Shown here piece after piece: positions 25,986 to 37,047 of a DNA stretch of 64,000 bases. The DNA is from Clostridia bacterium (GTDB lineage: Bacteria; Bacillota; Clostridia; Oscillospirales; Acutalibacteraceae): positions 96,425 to 160,424 of the forward strand of contig JAGAMO010000002.1 in the NCBI GenBank assembly GCA_017624675.1, given 5' to 3'. The notes beneath the pieces are model-generated. The model ran no database searches and was not told the DNA's origin. It was given only the letters and a program-made list of their open reading frames with translations. The position numbers and the translations under genes are program-made. Each line of letters begins with the position of its first letter. The first letter of the stretch is position 1.

Positions 25986-27518
25986 ATGAAAAAACCTATT
26001 GTTTTAACAATTATGGACGGTTTCGGCTTTAACGATGATAAAAAGGTTAACGCCATTGAAGCCGCAAAAACACCCAGACTTGATAAAATTTTCAGCACTT
26101 GCCCCACCACACAAATCGGCGCTTCGGGTATGGATGTTGGTCTTCCCGACGGTCAGATGGGTAACAGTGAGGTAGGACACACAAATATCGGTGCAGGTAG
26201 AATTGTTTATCAGGAATTGACCCGTATTACAAAGTCTATTGCAGCTGGCGATTTCTTCAACAATACTGCATTCTTAAATGCTATTGAAAACTGCAAGAAG
26301 AATGACAGCGCACTTCACCTTTTAGGTCTTCTATCTGACGGTGGCGTTCACTCCCACAACGAGCATCTCTATGCTTTGGTTGAAATGGCAAAGAGAAACG
26401 GTCTTAACAAGGTTTATATTCACGCTTTGTTGGACGGTAGAGATGTTCCCCCATCTTCTGCTGCTGATTTTGTTGATGCTTTAGAAGCAAAGCTTACTGA
26501 AATCGGTTGCGGCAAGCTTGCTACCGTTATGGGTAGATTTTACGGTATGGACCGTGACAATCGCTGGGAGCGTGTTGGCAAGGCTTATGCGGCTCTTGTA
26601 TACGGCGAGGGCGTTCAAGCTACCGACGGTGCAAAGGCTATCCGTGAGTCTTACACCAAGAAAGATGAAGAAGGCAAATTCTTAACCGACGAGTTCGTTC
26701 TCCCCACCGTTATTGAGGGCACAGAAAGAATTAAAACCGGTGACAGTGTTATATTCTTTAACTTCCGTCCCGACCGTGCTAGAGAAATCACCCGCACATT
26801 TGTTGACGATGATTTTGCAGGTTTTACCCGTGTTGGCGGAAGACAAAAGGTATATTATGTTTGCATGACTCAATATGACGCTTCTATGCCTAATGTTGAG
26901 GTTGCTTTCAAGCCCCAGACCTTAGACAATACTTTAGGCGAGTTCTTGGCTAAGCAGAATATGACTCAGCTTAGAATTGCCGAGACCGAGAAATACGCTC
27001 ACGTTACCTTTTTCTTTAACGGCGGCCGTGAGGTTATGTTCGAGGGCGAAGACAGAATTCTTGTTAACTCACCCAAGGTTGCAACCTATGATTTACAGCC
27101 CGAAATGAGCGCTAACGAGGTTTGCGACAAGGTATGCGAGGCTATTGAAACCGGTAAATATGATGTTGTTATTTTAAACTTTGCAAACTGCGATATGGTG
27201 GGTCACACAGGCTTTTTTGATGCGGCCGTTAAGGCTGTTGAAACTGTTGACACCTGCGTTGGCAGAGTTGAGGACAGCGTTCTTAAAATGGGCGGTGTGA
27301 TGCTTTTAACTGCCGACCACGGCAACGCTGACCGTATGATTGATGTTGACGGTTCACCATTTACCGCTCACACCACAAACCCCGTTCCTTTCTCTGTTAT
27401 CGGCAAAGACTGTGAACTTCGCGAGGGTGGAAAGCTTTGTGACATCTCCCCCACCATTATTAAGTTGTTAGGTTTAGAACAACCCGCAGAAATGAGCGGA
27501 GAGTCAATTATTAAATAA
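25986..27518 (+). CDS. gpmI: 2,3-bisphosphoglycerate-independent phosphoglycerate mutase
   Basis: The 510-residue alkaline-phosphatase-fold enzyme converts 3- to 2-phosphoglycerate using manganese. Asp11 in MDGFGF and the phosphorylated Ser61 in GNSEVGH are in place, as is the C-terminal metal motif TADHGNAD. ATG 25986 with GGGAG upstream is preferred over an in-frame ATG 36 bases earlier that lies in the REP-like hairpin. It closes the pgk-tpiA-gpmI operon. Confidence 0.96.
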   Translation: MKKPIVLTIMDGFGFNDDKKVNAIEAAKTPRLDKIFSTCPTTQIGASGMDVGLPDGQMGNSEVGHTNIGAGRIVYQELTRITKSIAAGDFFNNTAFLNAIENCKKNDSALHLLGLLSDGGVHSHNEHLYALVEMAKRNGLNKVYIHALLDGRDVPPSSAADFVDALEAKLTEIGCGKLATVMGRFYGMDRDNRWERVGKAYAALVYGEGVQATDGAKAIRESYTKKDEEGKFLTDEFVLPTVIEGTERIKTGDSVIFFNFRPDRAREITRTFVDDDFAGFTRVGGRQKVYYVCMTQYDASMPNVEVAFKPQTLDNTLGEFLAKQNMTQLRIAETEKYAHVTFFFNGGREVMFEGEDRILVNSPKVATYDLQPEMSANEVCDKVCEAIETGKYDVVILNFANCDMVGHTGFFDAAVKAVETVDTCVGRVEDSVLKMGGVMLLTADHGNADRMIDVDGSPFTAHTTNPVPFSVIGKDCELREGGKLCDISPTIIKLLGLEQPAEMSGESIIK

Positions 27519-27520
27519 TT

Positions 27521-27554
27521 AAAAATTCCTGTAGATTAATCTACAGGAATTTTT
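27521..27554. terminator. Bidirectional terminator between gpmI and queH
   Basis: AAAAATTCCTGTAGA-TTAA-TCTACAGGAATTTTT, a 15-bp perfect stem with A/T flanks. The queH stop codon lies inside it. Confidence 0.9.
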
Positions 27555-28101
27555 CTTTTGCTTTATTAATTTGTTTTTGATAGCGGTCTTCCTCAGAAAA
27601 AACGCAACCGCAGTATTTTTGCATATAAAAACCTTTTTCTCTAGCCTTTCGGTTTCCCTCACGAAAGTTAGGTCTGAAATCACGGTAATAAAACTCGACC
27701 CCGTATTTCTCTGCCAATTCCTCTGCCTTTTTAACCATCATTTCGTGGTTTTGATAAAGGCTTGAAAAGAGAGTCGAAGTAAATCCGTCAAAACCGTTTT
27801 CTTTGGCATATTTTGCCGTTTGTTCAAGTCGCACCGAATAGCAGTATTCACATCTGTTATCAATATTTTCTGCCACATTTCGCACAAACTCTCTAAGACC
27901 GTAATCCTCCTTTACAACAAGGGGGATTTTTTGTTCTTCCATAAAATCTACAAGACAGTCTCGCCTTGCTTCGTATTCCTTAAAGGGATGAATATTTGGG
28001 TTATACCAAAAGGCAGTAATTTCTACACCCTCGGCTTTAAGGGGGTCGATACAAGAAAGTGAGCAAGGAGCACAGCAGCAGTGAAGTAAAATCTTACTCA
28101 T
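27541..28101 (-). CDS. queH: Epoxyqueuosine reductase QueH
   Basis: The 186-residue protein carries the QueH cysteine set: HCCCAPC (Cys8-10, Cys13), CEYC in the middle and YCGC near the C-terminus, which hold an iron-sulfur cluster and a second metal. QueH performs the last step of queuosine synthesis in tRNA and replaces the unrelated QueG in many Firmicutes. It follows secA with no gap. Confidence 0.93.
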   Translation of the reverse strand: MSKILLHCCCAPCSLSCIDPLKAEGVEITAFWYNPNIHPFKEYEARRDCLVDFMEEQKIPLVVKEDYGLREFVRNVAENIDNRCEYCYSVRLEQTAKYAKENGFDGFTSTLFSSLYQNHEMMVKKAEELAEKYGVEFYYRDFRPNFREGNRKAREKGFYMQKYCGCVFSEEDRYQKQINKAKEKFL

Positions 28102-30828
28102 TTACTCCATATCCTTTCCACAGCAACGCTTATACTTTTTACCGCTGCCACATGGACAAAGAGCGTTTTTGCCAACAACACCTTTACCCTTAACAGTCAA
28201 AGGCTTGTCGCCTGCCAAAGTTTCCTCGGCAACCTTTTCACGCTTTACTTCTTCGTTGGATTTAATTCTGACACTCAAAACTAACTTTGCAGTCTGCTCT
28301 CTTATTGCGTTAGTCATACCCTCGAACATATCAAAGCTCTCGTTGCGGTATTCAACAACAGGGTCATGCTGACCGTAGGCTCTAAGACCGATTCCGTGAC
28401 GGAGTTGGTCCATAGCGTCGATATGGTCCATCCAGTTGGTATCAACCGAGCGAAGCAACATTACACGCTCCATTTCACGCATAATTTCACTGCCGTATTC
28501 AGCCTCACGTGAATCGTAACGGGCATTTGCTTTCTCTTTTAAAAGCTCGGCAATTTCTTCTTTTGTAAGGGCTGTTAATTTCTCGGTTGTAAAATCAACA
28601 TCATCAGGCATTATAACCCAACCGTAGAAATATTCCTTAAGACCTGCTAAATCCCAGTTTTCGGTTGCGGGGTCCGAAAGATAAATATCAGTGTAAATAT
28701 CAATGGTTTCGTCCACCATTTTTCTTACAGTGTCCTTAATATCCTCGCCCTCAAGTACCTTGTTGCGCTGAGCGTAAATAATCTCTCGCTGTTTATTCAT
28801 AACATCGTCGTACTGAAGGACATTTTTACGAATAGCAAAGTTCATGCCCTCTTTTTTCTTTTGGGCGCTTTCAATAGACTTAGAAAGCATACCGCTCTCT
28901 AAAGGCATAGTTTCGTCAACCTTTAAAGTGTCCATCATAACGGAAATTCTCTCTCCGCCAAACAAACGCATCAAATCGTCCTCTAAAGATACGAAGAACT
29001 GGGTATTACCCGCATCGCCCTGACGACCTGCACGACCTCTTAACTGGTTGTCAATTCGTCTTGAATCGTGACGCTCGGTACCTATAATCGCAAGACCGCC
29101 GACATTTCTTACAGCCTCAGCCTCGGGTGCGATTTCAGCCTTGAACTTATTGTAATATTCCTTATAGGTCTCCCTAGCCTTTAGGATTTCCTCATCGTCT
29201 GTATCGGCAAAGCCTGTGGCCTCGGTTATCAATTCCTCGCTAAATCCATCGTGACGCAAGGATGCCTTTGCCAAATACTCAGCATTACCGCCAAGCATAA
29301 TATCGGTACCACGGCCTGCCATATTGGTAGCAATGGTAACAGCGCCGAGTTTGCCTGCTTGAGCTATAATCTCAGCCTCTTTTTCGTGGTGTTTAGCATT
29401 GAGCACTTTGTGTTCAATTCCGCGCCTTTTAAGCATTGCCGATAAAAGCTCGGACTTTTCAATTGTAACAGTACCAACAAGCACAGGCTGACCCTTTTTG
29501 TGGCACTCTATAATCTTTTCAATGGCGGAATTTAACTTTGCCTTTTCGGTCTTGTAAACAACGTCGTTTTCATCAATACGGGCAATTGGCTTATTAGTTG
29601 GAATTTCTATAACATCTAATTTGTAGATTTCTTGGAATTCTGCTTCCTCGGTCATTGCGGTACCTGTCATACCCGAAAGCTTCCCGTAAAGGCGGAAGAA
29701 GTTTTGGAAAGTGATGGTTGCAAGGGTCTTAGACTCCTTAGCGATTTTCACGCCCTCTTTAGCCTCAATAGCCTGATGAAGACCCTCATTATAGCGTCTA
29801 CCATACATAAGACGGCCTGTGTGCTCGTCAACAATTATAACCTCGCCGTCTTTAACCACATAATCAACATCACGCTTCATAATACCGTGAGCTCTGATAG
29901 CTTGGTTAATGTGGTGCGCAATAGCGATATTTTCAGTATCGTTAAGGTTTTCAATACCAAAATACTGCTCTGCCTTTTCAACACCCGCGGGGGTAAGAGT
30001 GGCGGTGTGAGCCTTTTCGTCTACAACATAGTCGCCGTCATAGTTAGTCTGCTCATCACTTGCCTTATCGTCCATCTCTTTAATTTTAAACATCTTAAGA
30101 CCCTTTGCAAAGCTGTTTGCCTTGCCGTAAAGGTCGGTGGACTTATTGCTGCTGCCCGAAATAATAAGCGGAGTTCTTGCCTCGTCAATCAAGATAGAGT
30201 CAACCTCATCCACAATGGCAAAGTTATGCTCTCTTTGTACCTTTTGCTCCTTATAAGTTACCATATTGTCGCGAAGATAATCGAATCCCAATTCATTATT
30301 GGTGCAATAGGTAATGTCAGCATTGTAAGACTCTTGCTTTTCCTCGTGGGTCATTCCGTGAATTATAAGACCAACCGAGAGACCCATAAAGCGATAGAGC
30401 TTACCCATCCACTCAGAGTCACGCTTTGCAAGATAGTCATTAACCGTTACAATATGAACGCCTTTGCCTGTAAGGGCGTTAAGGTATGCGGGTAAGGTTG
30501 CAACCAAGGTTTTACCCTCACCTGTCTTCATTTCGGCAATTCTGCCTTGGTGGAGAATAATACCGCCAATAATCTGAACGGGAAAATGTCTCATGCCAAG
30601 AACTCTGTCAGATGCCTCTCGACAAGCGGCAAAAGCCTCTGGCAAAATATCGTCAAGGCTCTCCCCTTTAGAGAGTCTTTCCTTAAACTCTGCAGTTTTA
30701 TTTTTAAGCGCTTCATCACTTAAGGTCTTGTATTCTTCCTCAAGCTCTAAAACCTTTTTCTGCAAAGGAAGAATTCTTTTAACCTCTTTTTCACTGTAGT
30801 TTCCAAATAAAGCATTAAGTAAACCCAT
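28102..30828 (-). CDS. secA: Preprotein translocase ATPase SecA
   Basis: The 908-residue motor drives protein export through SecYEG. Seen are Walker [10 protein letters not shown], the [11 protein letters not shown] box, the second helicase domain with [10 protein letters not shown] and GRAGRQGD, and the C-terminal zinc motif [14 protein letters not shown] that binds SecB or the ribosome. The full length and motif set indicate the housekeeping SecA rather than an accessory SecA2. Confidence 0.97.
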   Translation of the reverse strand: MGLLNALFGNYSEKEVKRILPLQKKVLELEEEYKTLSDEALKNKTAEFKERLSKGESLDDILPEAFAACREASDRVLGMRHFPVQIIGGIILHQGRIAEMKTGEGKTLVATLPAYLNALTGKGVHIVTVNDYLAKRDSEWMGKLYRFMGLSVGLIIHGMTHEEKQESYNADITYCTNNELGFDYLRDNMVTYKEQKVQREHNFAIVDEVDSILIDEARTPLIISGSSNKSTDLYGKANSFAKGLKMFKIKEMDDKASDEQTNYDGDYVVDEKAHTATLTPAGVEKAEQYFGIENLNDTENIAIAHHINQAIRAHGIMKRDVDYVVKDGEVIIVDEHTGRLMYGRRYNEGLHQAIEAKEGVKIAKESKTLATITFQNFFRLYGKLSGMTGTAMTEEAEFQEIYKLDVIEIPTNKPIARIDENDVVYKTEKAKLNSAIEKIIECHKKGQPVLVGTVTIEKSELLSAMLKRRGIEHKVLNAKHHEKEAEIIAQAGKLGAVTIATNMAGRGTDIMLGGNAEYLAKASLRHDGFSEELITEATGFADTDDEEILKARETYKEYYNKFKAEIAPEAEAVRNVGGLAIIGTERHDSRRIDNQLRGRAGRQGDAGNTQFFVSLEDDLMRLFGGERISVMMDTLKVDETMPLESGMLSKSIESAQKKKEGMNFAIRKNVLQYDDVMNKQREIIYAQRNKVLEGEDIKDTVRKMVDETIDIYTDIYLSDPATENWDLAGLKEYFYGWVIMPDDVDFTTEKLTALTKEEIAELLKEKANARYDSREAEYGSEIMREMERVMLLRSVDTNWMDHIDAMDQLRHGIGLRAYGQHDPVVEYRNESFDMFEGMTNAIREQTAKLVLSVRIKSNEEVKREKVAEETLAGDKPLTVKGKGVVGKNALCPCGSGKKYKRCCGKDME

Positions 30829-30910
30829 AATTTACCTCTAATCTAAATATATGTGATACTATTTTAACATAAATTTGTTAATAAATATAGTACTTTTTGC
30901 GAAAAAATTA

Positions 30911-30949
30911 AAAAAGTACAAAGCACTGACGGATACCCGTCAGTGCTTT
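30911..30949 (-). terminator. Terminator after the surface-protein gene
   Basis: Minus-strand AAAGCACTGACGG-GTAT-CCGTCAGTGCTTT (30949-30920) followed by GTACTTTTTT. Confidence 0.9.
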
Positions 30950-30953
30950 GCTT

Positions 30954-33900
30954 TTATTTTTCTTCTTTTTTTATTTTGTTGAGGTAAAATGTGGTGCCGA
31001 AAATTCCACCGCCGCTTACAAACAAGAGCGCAAACCAAAGATGGAGATTTGTTGTATCACCGGTCTTAGGACTTTCAGGATACTCAGGTTCAGGCTTCGG
31101 CTCGGTGGTTGGAGTATAATCGTAAACGTTCTCAAACTCAGCAACTACTACCGCCTCTTTTTTACCATTCTTTGTAAGTGTTGCAACCAACTCATTGTTT
31201 GCGTTCAGCTCGATTGCTACCGTAATGGTATATTCTGCGGTGCTGTACGAAACATTTGCTTTGCCGTCGTTTACTTCGGTCAGCTTGTAGGTGTAGATTT
31301 TATCTGCATCCTCTTCGCTGTAACCTAAGGCGAAGTTTGCTTTACCCTTAGAATCGGTCTTAACTCTGAGTTTTTCGTTGGTTTCTGTGTTTTCAAGCAG
31401 GAACTCAAAGCCTTCGGGAGTAAGCTTTTCACTACCCTTATTCACAACGGTTTTTTCTACCCCTATCTCAACCTTAATACCTTCCGGCTTTGGAACATAG
31501 ACATTGGTAAAATCAAGCTTTGTAACGGATACAGTTTCCAAAGAGTGTGCTTTGTCTATATTCATTACGTGCGCTTCCATTTCTCCATGACCATTATCAA
31601 GTACATTTACAGTTATGTGATACTCGGCAGAGTCGTAAAGCACTCGGTCGGTTTCGGCGGGAATATGCTCTTTAAGCACATAATAGTGATATCCTCTGTC
31701 GGCACTTGTATATTCTAAAGTAATAGAATATTTTCCTTCTCCGTTCGAAACAGTTGCGTTTCCACTCTTTATTAGAGAATCAATAGAAAAGTCGCTGTTT
31801 GCATTATACAAACCAAAGCTGAACTCTCCGCTATCTTTATTAAAGTACTTGGTGCCGCTAAAAGTCAGATTGGTGCCTGTTGCCGCATAGCTGTTCACAA
31901 AGGACAGGTTAATATCAGTAATTTCTATACCGTTAAGAGTCACCGTTTTTGTTACTCCGCCTTTGCTGTCATCCTTAAGGGCTACAACAAGTCTATATGT
32001 GTCATTTAGATTCGGGTCGGAGTTGTAGGTAACACCCCTCTTGTCCTGATTAGCATTCGGGATGACCTCTTTGATGGTGTAAACATATTCCTTGTTAAGA
32101 CCCCTTTCGTTTACAACGTCATAATGAATTGTTGGGAACAAGAAATTACCATCAGCATCGTTTTGAACCTTTGTGTCAAAAGGCATTGGTGCGCCCTGGG
32201 TTTCAGCAGTTATCTCAAACTCAAACTCGCCTTCAACAAGGCGTCTTCCGTTTAAAGTCTTATTACCACGGATAACTACTTCCTCGTTACCATTTACCAC
32301 ATAGGTGTTGTTGAAATTAAGAGCATCGGCATTGACATCACCTATACCAACCTTATGAATATGGGTTGCATTGGCGGTCAGAACCGTCTTGTTATTATTT
32401 ATAGCTTTGGTAACATCTACGGTAATGTGGTAAACGGTGTTATCGTAAATAATGCCATCAACTGTTGTTCCACCATTTTCTTCACGAACAACAAGATGCT
32501 TTGTTCCAACACTGTCAAATGTGATGTCGTCAAAAACATACTCACCATTTGCAGTCTGACTGTTTACAACCTTGGTTTGTTTTGCCTGTAAGCCACCAAT
32601 ATTAAAGGTTGCATCGGTTTCATACAATTCAAATGTAAAGGTATCGCCTTGTCTTAATGCCCCATCATTAAGGGTCTTTTTGCCACCAAAAGAAATGGCT
32701 GGTGTATGCAGATTGCTGTCATAGGTGTTAGTAATTGTAAGCGGCGCAGTAATATCGTTAATTTCTGTACCTAAGCCATTAACTGCGTTTGCATCGTAGT
32801 TGTAATGTTTAACTGTAGGAGCATCATTAGCCGCATCCCAAACAACGCTGACAACATACTTAACTGCAGTATCATAGGTCATACCAACAACCTGACTCTC
32901 CAAGGGAGGAAGCATTTCACGAATATAGTAGTATTTGGTGTTTGCATATTCATTTTTAAATACTGGGAATTTAATAGTTGCGCTACCGTCTGCCGCAGTA
33001 ATTGTATTGTAAACGGGAGCTGTTGACTCAGGAGTCTCAAACACACCAAACAAAATACCGCCGCTATGCTTGTTTACAGCTGCATTGTTTTCATCAACAA
33101 CCTTCTTGAAAAGAGGAATGTTTACCACAGAGGTCTGATAATAGTTCGTAAAGTTTTTAGTAATTTCATATCCGCTCTGACCTTCCTGAATTTCTTGGCC
33201 TGAAGGATATAGGCTAACTTTTCCTACCTTTAAGCTGCCCGAAGCATCATCTATAATCTCAACCGAGAAAATAGCAAAGGTGGCATCGTACTTAATGTTG
33301 GGAACTCTGTCTGCTACATCGCTTGGAAAAACTTCATACACCATAAAGCTGTATGTGCCAACCTTATTAAATACAAGAGGAGAAGTGCCGTTTTCTGCTT
33401 TTAGTTCATTTACATTAAGTGAATATGATTTTTGATTCTTATCAAGTGTCGCATATACGGGATCTCCTATTGCTATGTGGTCAGAATCTGTGCCGCCTAA
33501 GGTAATCTGCTGTAACGCAACCTGATAAACGTCCTCGTCTCCCCATACCTTTGTTGTTCCATCGTTGTTAAGAATGGTTTTCTCTCCGCTCATTTTGATA
33601 TTAGCCGAAACAGAAGAAGGGGAATAGTTGTTTACAAGCAAAGCCTCTGACTGAATATCGTTAGTCACTGTGCCTTTACGGAGGTTTTCATCTGTCACAA
33701 GAGTAAATCCACTTGTGATATTTTCTTCGGTTACTAAATACTCTACGCCTGCAGGAATATGTGTAAACAACGCATCGTGTCCGTCTTTGAGCTTCAAGGT
33801 GTAGACGCTATCCGAAACCTTAGTTGCAGTAGCAGGTGGTGCAATTTGTGCAAGGTCATTTGCATCCCCTGTAAACTCTACCTTTATATCGAACTCCTTG

Positions 33901-36900
33901 TTTGCAAGTTCAGTAGTAATATTAGTAAATGGATGGGTTACATCCTTTTCAACAAGAAGGCTACCATAACCCTTGGGAGAGTTTACAAAATCAACCTCTG
34001 AGAAAGCGTGAGATTGAACAATGTTGTTTGAGTTGGAAGCTGCCGCTGTATAGTATTGGTTATACTTCTCGGTTACTGTATATGCCACACCGGCGTCAAT
34101 ATCATAGATATATGCCACATCGCCATTTTTAAGGGTCAGGTTCAGTTTTCCAGCATTAACATCGGTGGAGTAGGTAGTAGGATTACCCACAGCATGTTCA
34201 ATATATACGGTGTAAGAATCTGCTACTTGAGACTCTTGAGTGCCTGTCAGTGAAATCTCAAAATCAAAGGAATCGGGGGCATTTGATACAACCTGACTAA
34301 CGCTTTTGCTTAATTTAATTCCTTGTGCAGGAGTTGCTTTTACAAGGCCGTTATTACCGTGATAGTTAAGTATATGATAGCCGTGGTGTTCTTCCGAATC
34401 GTGATAAACCATCTGAGGATAGGCAGAAAATCCCAAAGTGTTAGTTGGGTTTGCGGTTTTATGGCTGTGTGCCTGTTCTCCGTGAACCTCTTCTCCGAAA
34501 TAGAATTGAGGAGTTCCTTTCTTTACAAACCAACCCTGTTTGCCATCTATCTGAATAATGTTTTCGGCATCCTTTAATATTTCGGTAGCTATCGGGTCAT
34601 AGGCAGTTTTTAATGTGGCATTATTTGCGCTACCTTCAACCCACTTATATTCTATGAAATACGAACCGTTTTCATTAGGCTTAGAACCTGTATAAACATT
34701 ATAAGAGCTATCTAAAATCTGCATATTTTCGGTATAGTAAAAACGCTGATTTTCAAGGGAAGGAATAAATTGAGTAACGGTGGTATTCATAATTCCGTGA
34801 TTGAAAATGTGGGGGTCTACTACACTAGGTCTGACAAAAGTACTACCATTCACATCTCTCCAGCGATTTGTATAGAAGGTGTACACGCCGTTTGAATCCT
34901 TGCGGAAATCCTCGCCCACCTTTTCTGTAATATTTACAGGGGTAATTTCACTGTCAAGGCCAACCTCAAAAAGTAGGGAGATAGGCTTCTTCTGTTGACG
35001 AGTAATGCCTGTAATATTCTCAGAAGTTAAGGTGTCACCATCAACTGTAATGGTGTAGGTAACCATAGGCAGAAGTGCCGCAGGTATATTGATATCAACA
35101 ATTTGTCTACCTGTTTCGATATCCTCTTTTACACGAACTAAGGCATAAAGCATAGAGGTTTCAACGTGGTTCTGAGTAACGTCTCCCATATAAAAGTAAG
35201 AACGAACAACATATTTTGCATTATTTTGTGCCAAAGCATTGGCTTTAGTATATGGCGCAATATAATTGTTGTCCTCATCTGCATACCAGGCAATATAATT
35301 AGAAAACTCGTTGGCAGAGGTGTAGGAAATAAATCCGTTGTCCTTTGCAGTATTTAAAAGCAACGACGCTTCAGAAAGAGAAATGCTAAATCTCTCAGAA
35401 ACTGCACTAAGAATTTCATTTTCAAACCCTACAAGCTCATTCTCATCATAGTTATTGTTATCGTAATCTTCAACTAAGCCGGTTGTTGCAAACTCGGCGA
35501 ACATTCCGCCCGAAACTAATTTACCATCGCCGATATAGATTCCCTTTACATTCTTAACCTCCATATAGGAACCGATTTCGTCGGTAAAGGATACAAATCC
35601 GTCCTGAGCATGATTGTTGGAGGGAACTAAAGTGCTATAATAACGGGACTGAATTATGATTTCATCAACTATGGAATCGAATGCAGACTGAAGCTGAGAA
35701 GCCTGAGCCGCCTGCCAATAGCGATCAACATAGTCCAGTGTAGTTACCCTGTCAGGAGAAGACATTCTTGTAACTCTGAATGCAGTTTGATTATTTTCAT
35801 TGTTAATTGTAGCCGTTGAACCCTGTTCTATTCTAAGATACTGAGAAGCGTAGCTTGAAAATCTAGAGGCTAATGCGTTATTGGGGTTCATCGGGTCAAG
35901 CACATTCTGTGCATACTGATGGTTTGCAGAAAGTGCATATCCCAAGGTGTAAAAACGGGTATCCATTCCGTAATGAGCAGTAATTTCAGCCTCTGCCCAA
36001 GCGGCAGTCAGCATTGTACTAAAGGCAGTAACATCATCCTCACGGAAGTTGCTGCGGTCTGCATTACCGTTGGTAGCCGCATTATACCTGTTAATCGTAG
36101 TATTGGAGCCTGTTTGTGTGCGATAAGAAGGCTCTCCGTCGGTCATAAGCACCATAATGGGAATACGCTTGGTACCACCCTGAATTTTGCCATCCTCAAT
36201 AACCGTATCGGCAGATAAAAACTGCTCGGCCGCAGTGTAAATACCGCCCTGTGTATAGGTGCCCTGTGCCTGTGGAACATAATTTGCAGTAACAAACTGC
36301 TTGTTGCTGTTCTTTACATTAGAAGCAATGTATATTCGGTTTTCGTAGGTGTATGGGTCACGCCATGTGCCTGAGCCACCAGTCACGGTTCTTTCGTAAC
36401 GGAGAATATCACCATTGGCATTTTCAGAAGTATATCTGTCAAGTGGCAAAAGGACAGAAGATGTACCGTTATAAATTACCACTCCCACACGGTTATAGTT
36501 ATTAAGGGAAATTAGGCGTTTAATAGCTTCGTTAGCGCCGTATACCATATCATCGATAGAGGAGGTTGCCTCATCTCCGGTGCCCATACTTGTACTTGCA
36601 TCAAGCACTAATATTGTGTCTGTAGGATTGTGAGAATATCCCAAAACCTCAGAGTTAGAACCAAGCGCTGAAAGAGCAACCAAGAAGTTCTCATTACCGA
36701 AATTGTCATTTTCAAAGGAAAGGGAGGTTCTTATATCTCTAAAATAATCATCAGATAGTGCTTCGCTTGCAGTGTATACCGATTTATCTAAAAAGATACT
36801 TCCTGCTGCTCGGCTACTGCCTTCAGGAAACCATGTTTCCCATCCGTTTAATGTCTTTGGGTCGGCAACCGAGCTGCTGTTTGTTGCCACGGGAGCCGCC

Positions 36901-36983
36901 CATACGGAAATTGGCAAACAACTCATAAGCAATACAACTGAGAGAAAAATGCTTACGATTTTTTTAGTTAATTTTGTCTTCAT
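30954..36983 (-). CDS. Giant wall-anchored surface protein: vWA domain plus chain of isopeptide-type repeats
   Basis: The 2009-residue protein has a signal peptide (1-29), a von Willebrand A domain (about 120-440) with metal site Asp128-x-Ser130-x-Ser132 and TDGEPS at 281-286, a middle region with a His-rich patch (834-875), and about eight tandem Ig-like domains (885-1954). Each starts with a lysine after a strand (for example GEKT, GKKT, GNKT, GTKY, VEKT) and ends with an Asn in F-x-N-x-Y (FTNYY, ITNTY, FNNTY, FVNSY, FTNVY, FENVY), the pattern of FctA/Spy0128 pilin domains with Lys-Asn isopeptide bonds. The C-terminus has the sortase motif SPKTG (1971-1975), a membrane helix and KIKKEEK. 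The start at ATG 36983 has GGAGG 7 bases upstream. It is probably an adhesin or pilus-like stalk. No sortase gene is in the window. Confidence 0.88.
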   Translation of the reverse strand: MKTKLTKKIVSIFLSVVLLMSCLPISVWAAPVATNSSSVADPKTLNGWETWFPEGSSRAAGSIFLDKSVYTASEALSDDYFRDIRTSLSFENDNFGNENFLVALSALGSNSEVLGYSHNPTDTILVLDASTSMGTGDEATSSIDDMVYGANEAIKRLISLNNYNRVGVVIYNGTSSVLLPLDRYTSENANGDILRYERTVTGGSGTWRDPYTYENRIYIASNVKNSNKQFVTANYVPQAQGTYTQGGIYTAAEQFLSADTVIEDGKIQGGTKRIPIMVLMTDGEPSYRTQTGSNTTINRYNAATNGNADRSNFREDDVTAFSTMLTAAWAEAEITAHYGMDTRFYTLGYALSANHQYAQNVLDPMNPNNALASRFSSYASQYLRIEQGSTATINNENNQTAFRVTRMSSPDRVTTLDYVDRYWQAAQASQLQSAFDSIVDEIIIQSRYYSTLVPSNNHAQDGFVSFTDEIGSYMEVKNVKGIYIGDGKLVSGGMFAEFATTGLVEDYDNNNYDENELVGFENEILSAVSERFSISLSEASLLLNTAKDNGFISYTSANEFSNYIAWYADEDNNYIAPYTKANALAQNNAKYVVRSYFYMGDVTQNHVETSMLYALVRVKEDIETGRQIVDINIPAALLPMVTYTITVDGDTLTSENITGITRQQKKPISLLFEVGLDSEITPVNITEKVGEDFRKDSNGVYTFYTNRWRDVNGSTFVRPSVVDPHIFNHGIMNTTVTQFIPSLENQRFYYTENMQILDSSYNVYTGSKPNENGSYFIEYKWVEGSANNATLKTAYDPIATEILKDAENIIQIDGKQGWFVKKGTPQFYFGEEVHGEQAHSHKTANPTNTLGFSAYPQMVYHDSEEHHGYHILNYHGNNGLVKATPAQGIKLSKSVSQVVSNAPDSFDFEISLTGTQESQVADSYTVYIEHAVGNPTTYSTDVNAGKLNLTLKNGDVAYIYDIDAGVAYTVTEKYNQYYTAAASNSNNIVQSHAFSEVDFVNSPKGYGSLLVEKDVTHPFTNITTELANKEFDIKVEFTGDANDLAQIAPPATATKVSDSVYTLKLKDGHDALFTHIPAGVEYLVTEENITSGFTLVTDENLRKGTVTNDIQSEALLVNNYSPSSVSANIKMSGEKTILNNDGTTKVWGDEDVYQVALQQITLGGTDSDHIAIGDPVYATLDKNQKSYSLNVNELKAENGTSPLVFNKVGTYSFMVYEVFPSDVADRVPNIKYDATFAIFSVEIIDDASGSLKVGKVSLYPSGQEIQEGQSGYEITKNFTNYYQTSVVNIPLFKKVVDENNAAVNKHSGGILFGVFETPESTAPVYNTITAADGSATIKFPVFKNEYANTKYYYIREMLPPLESQVVGMTYDTAVKYVVSVVWDAANDAPTVKHYNYDANAVNGLGTEINDITAPLTITNTYDSNLHTPAISFGGKKTLNDGALRQGDTFTFELYETDATFNIGGLQAKQTKVVNSQTANGEYVFDDITFDSVGTKHLVVREENGGTTVDGIIYDNTVYHITVDVTKAINNNKTVLTANATHIHKVGIGDVNADALNFNNTYVVNGNEEVVIRGNKTLNGRRLVEGEFEFEITAETQGAPMPFDTKVQNDADGNFLFPTIHYDVVNERGLNKEYVYTIKEVIPNANQDKRGVTYNSDPNLNDTYRLVVALKDDSKGGVTKTVTLNGIEITDINLSFVNSYAATGTNLTFSGTKYFNKDSGEFSFGLYNANSDFSIDSLIKSGNATVSNGEGKYSITLEYTSADRGYHYYVLKEHIPAETDRVLYDSAEYHITVNVLDNGHGEMEAHVMNIDKAHSLETVSVTKLDFTNVYVPKPEGIKVEIGVEKTVVNKGSEKLTPEGFEFLLENTETNEKLRVKTDSKGKANFALGYSEEDADKIYTYKLTEVNDGKANVSYSTAEYTITVAIELNANNELVATLTKNGKKEAVVVAEFENVYDYTPTTEPKPEPEYPESPKTGDTTNLHLWFALLFVSGGGIFGTTFYLNKIKKEEK

Positions 36984-37047
36984 ATTTTTTCCTCCAAGGA
37001 TAACTTTTTTAGCTATTATCTGCGATTGAATTTTTAAGTGTTGCAAT

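Noticed and set aside
29632-30495. Open frame of 287 codons on the plus strand inside secA
   Set aside because: It is antisense to a full, conserved secA, has no ribosome binding site and no recognisable protein features.
30954-36983. CRISPR-like or nucleotide repeat array in the surface-protein gene
   Set aside because: The repetition is at protein-fold level only; nucleotide sequences of the domains are diverged and there are no spacers.
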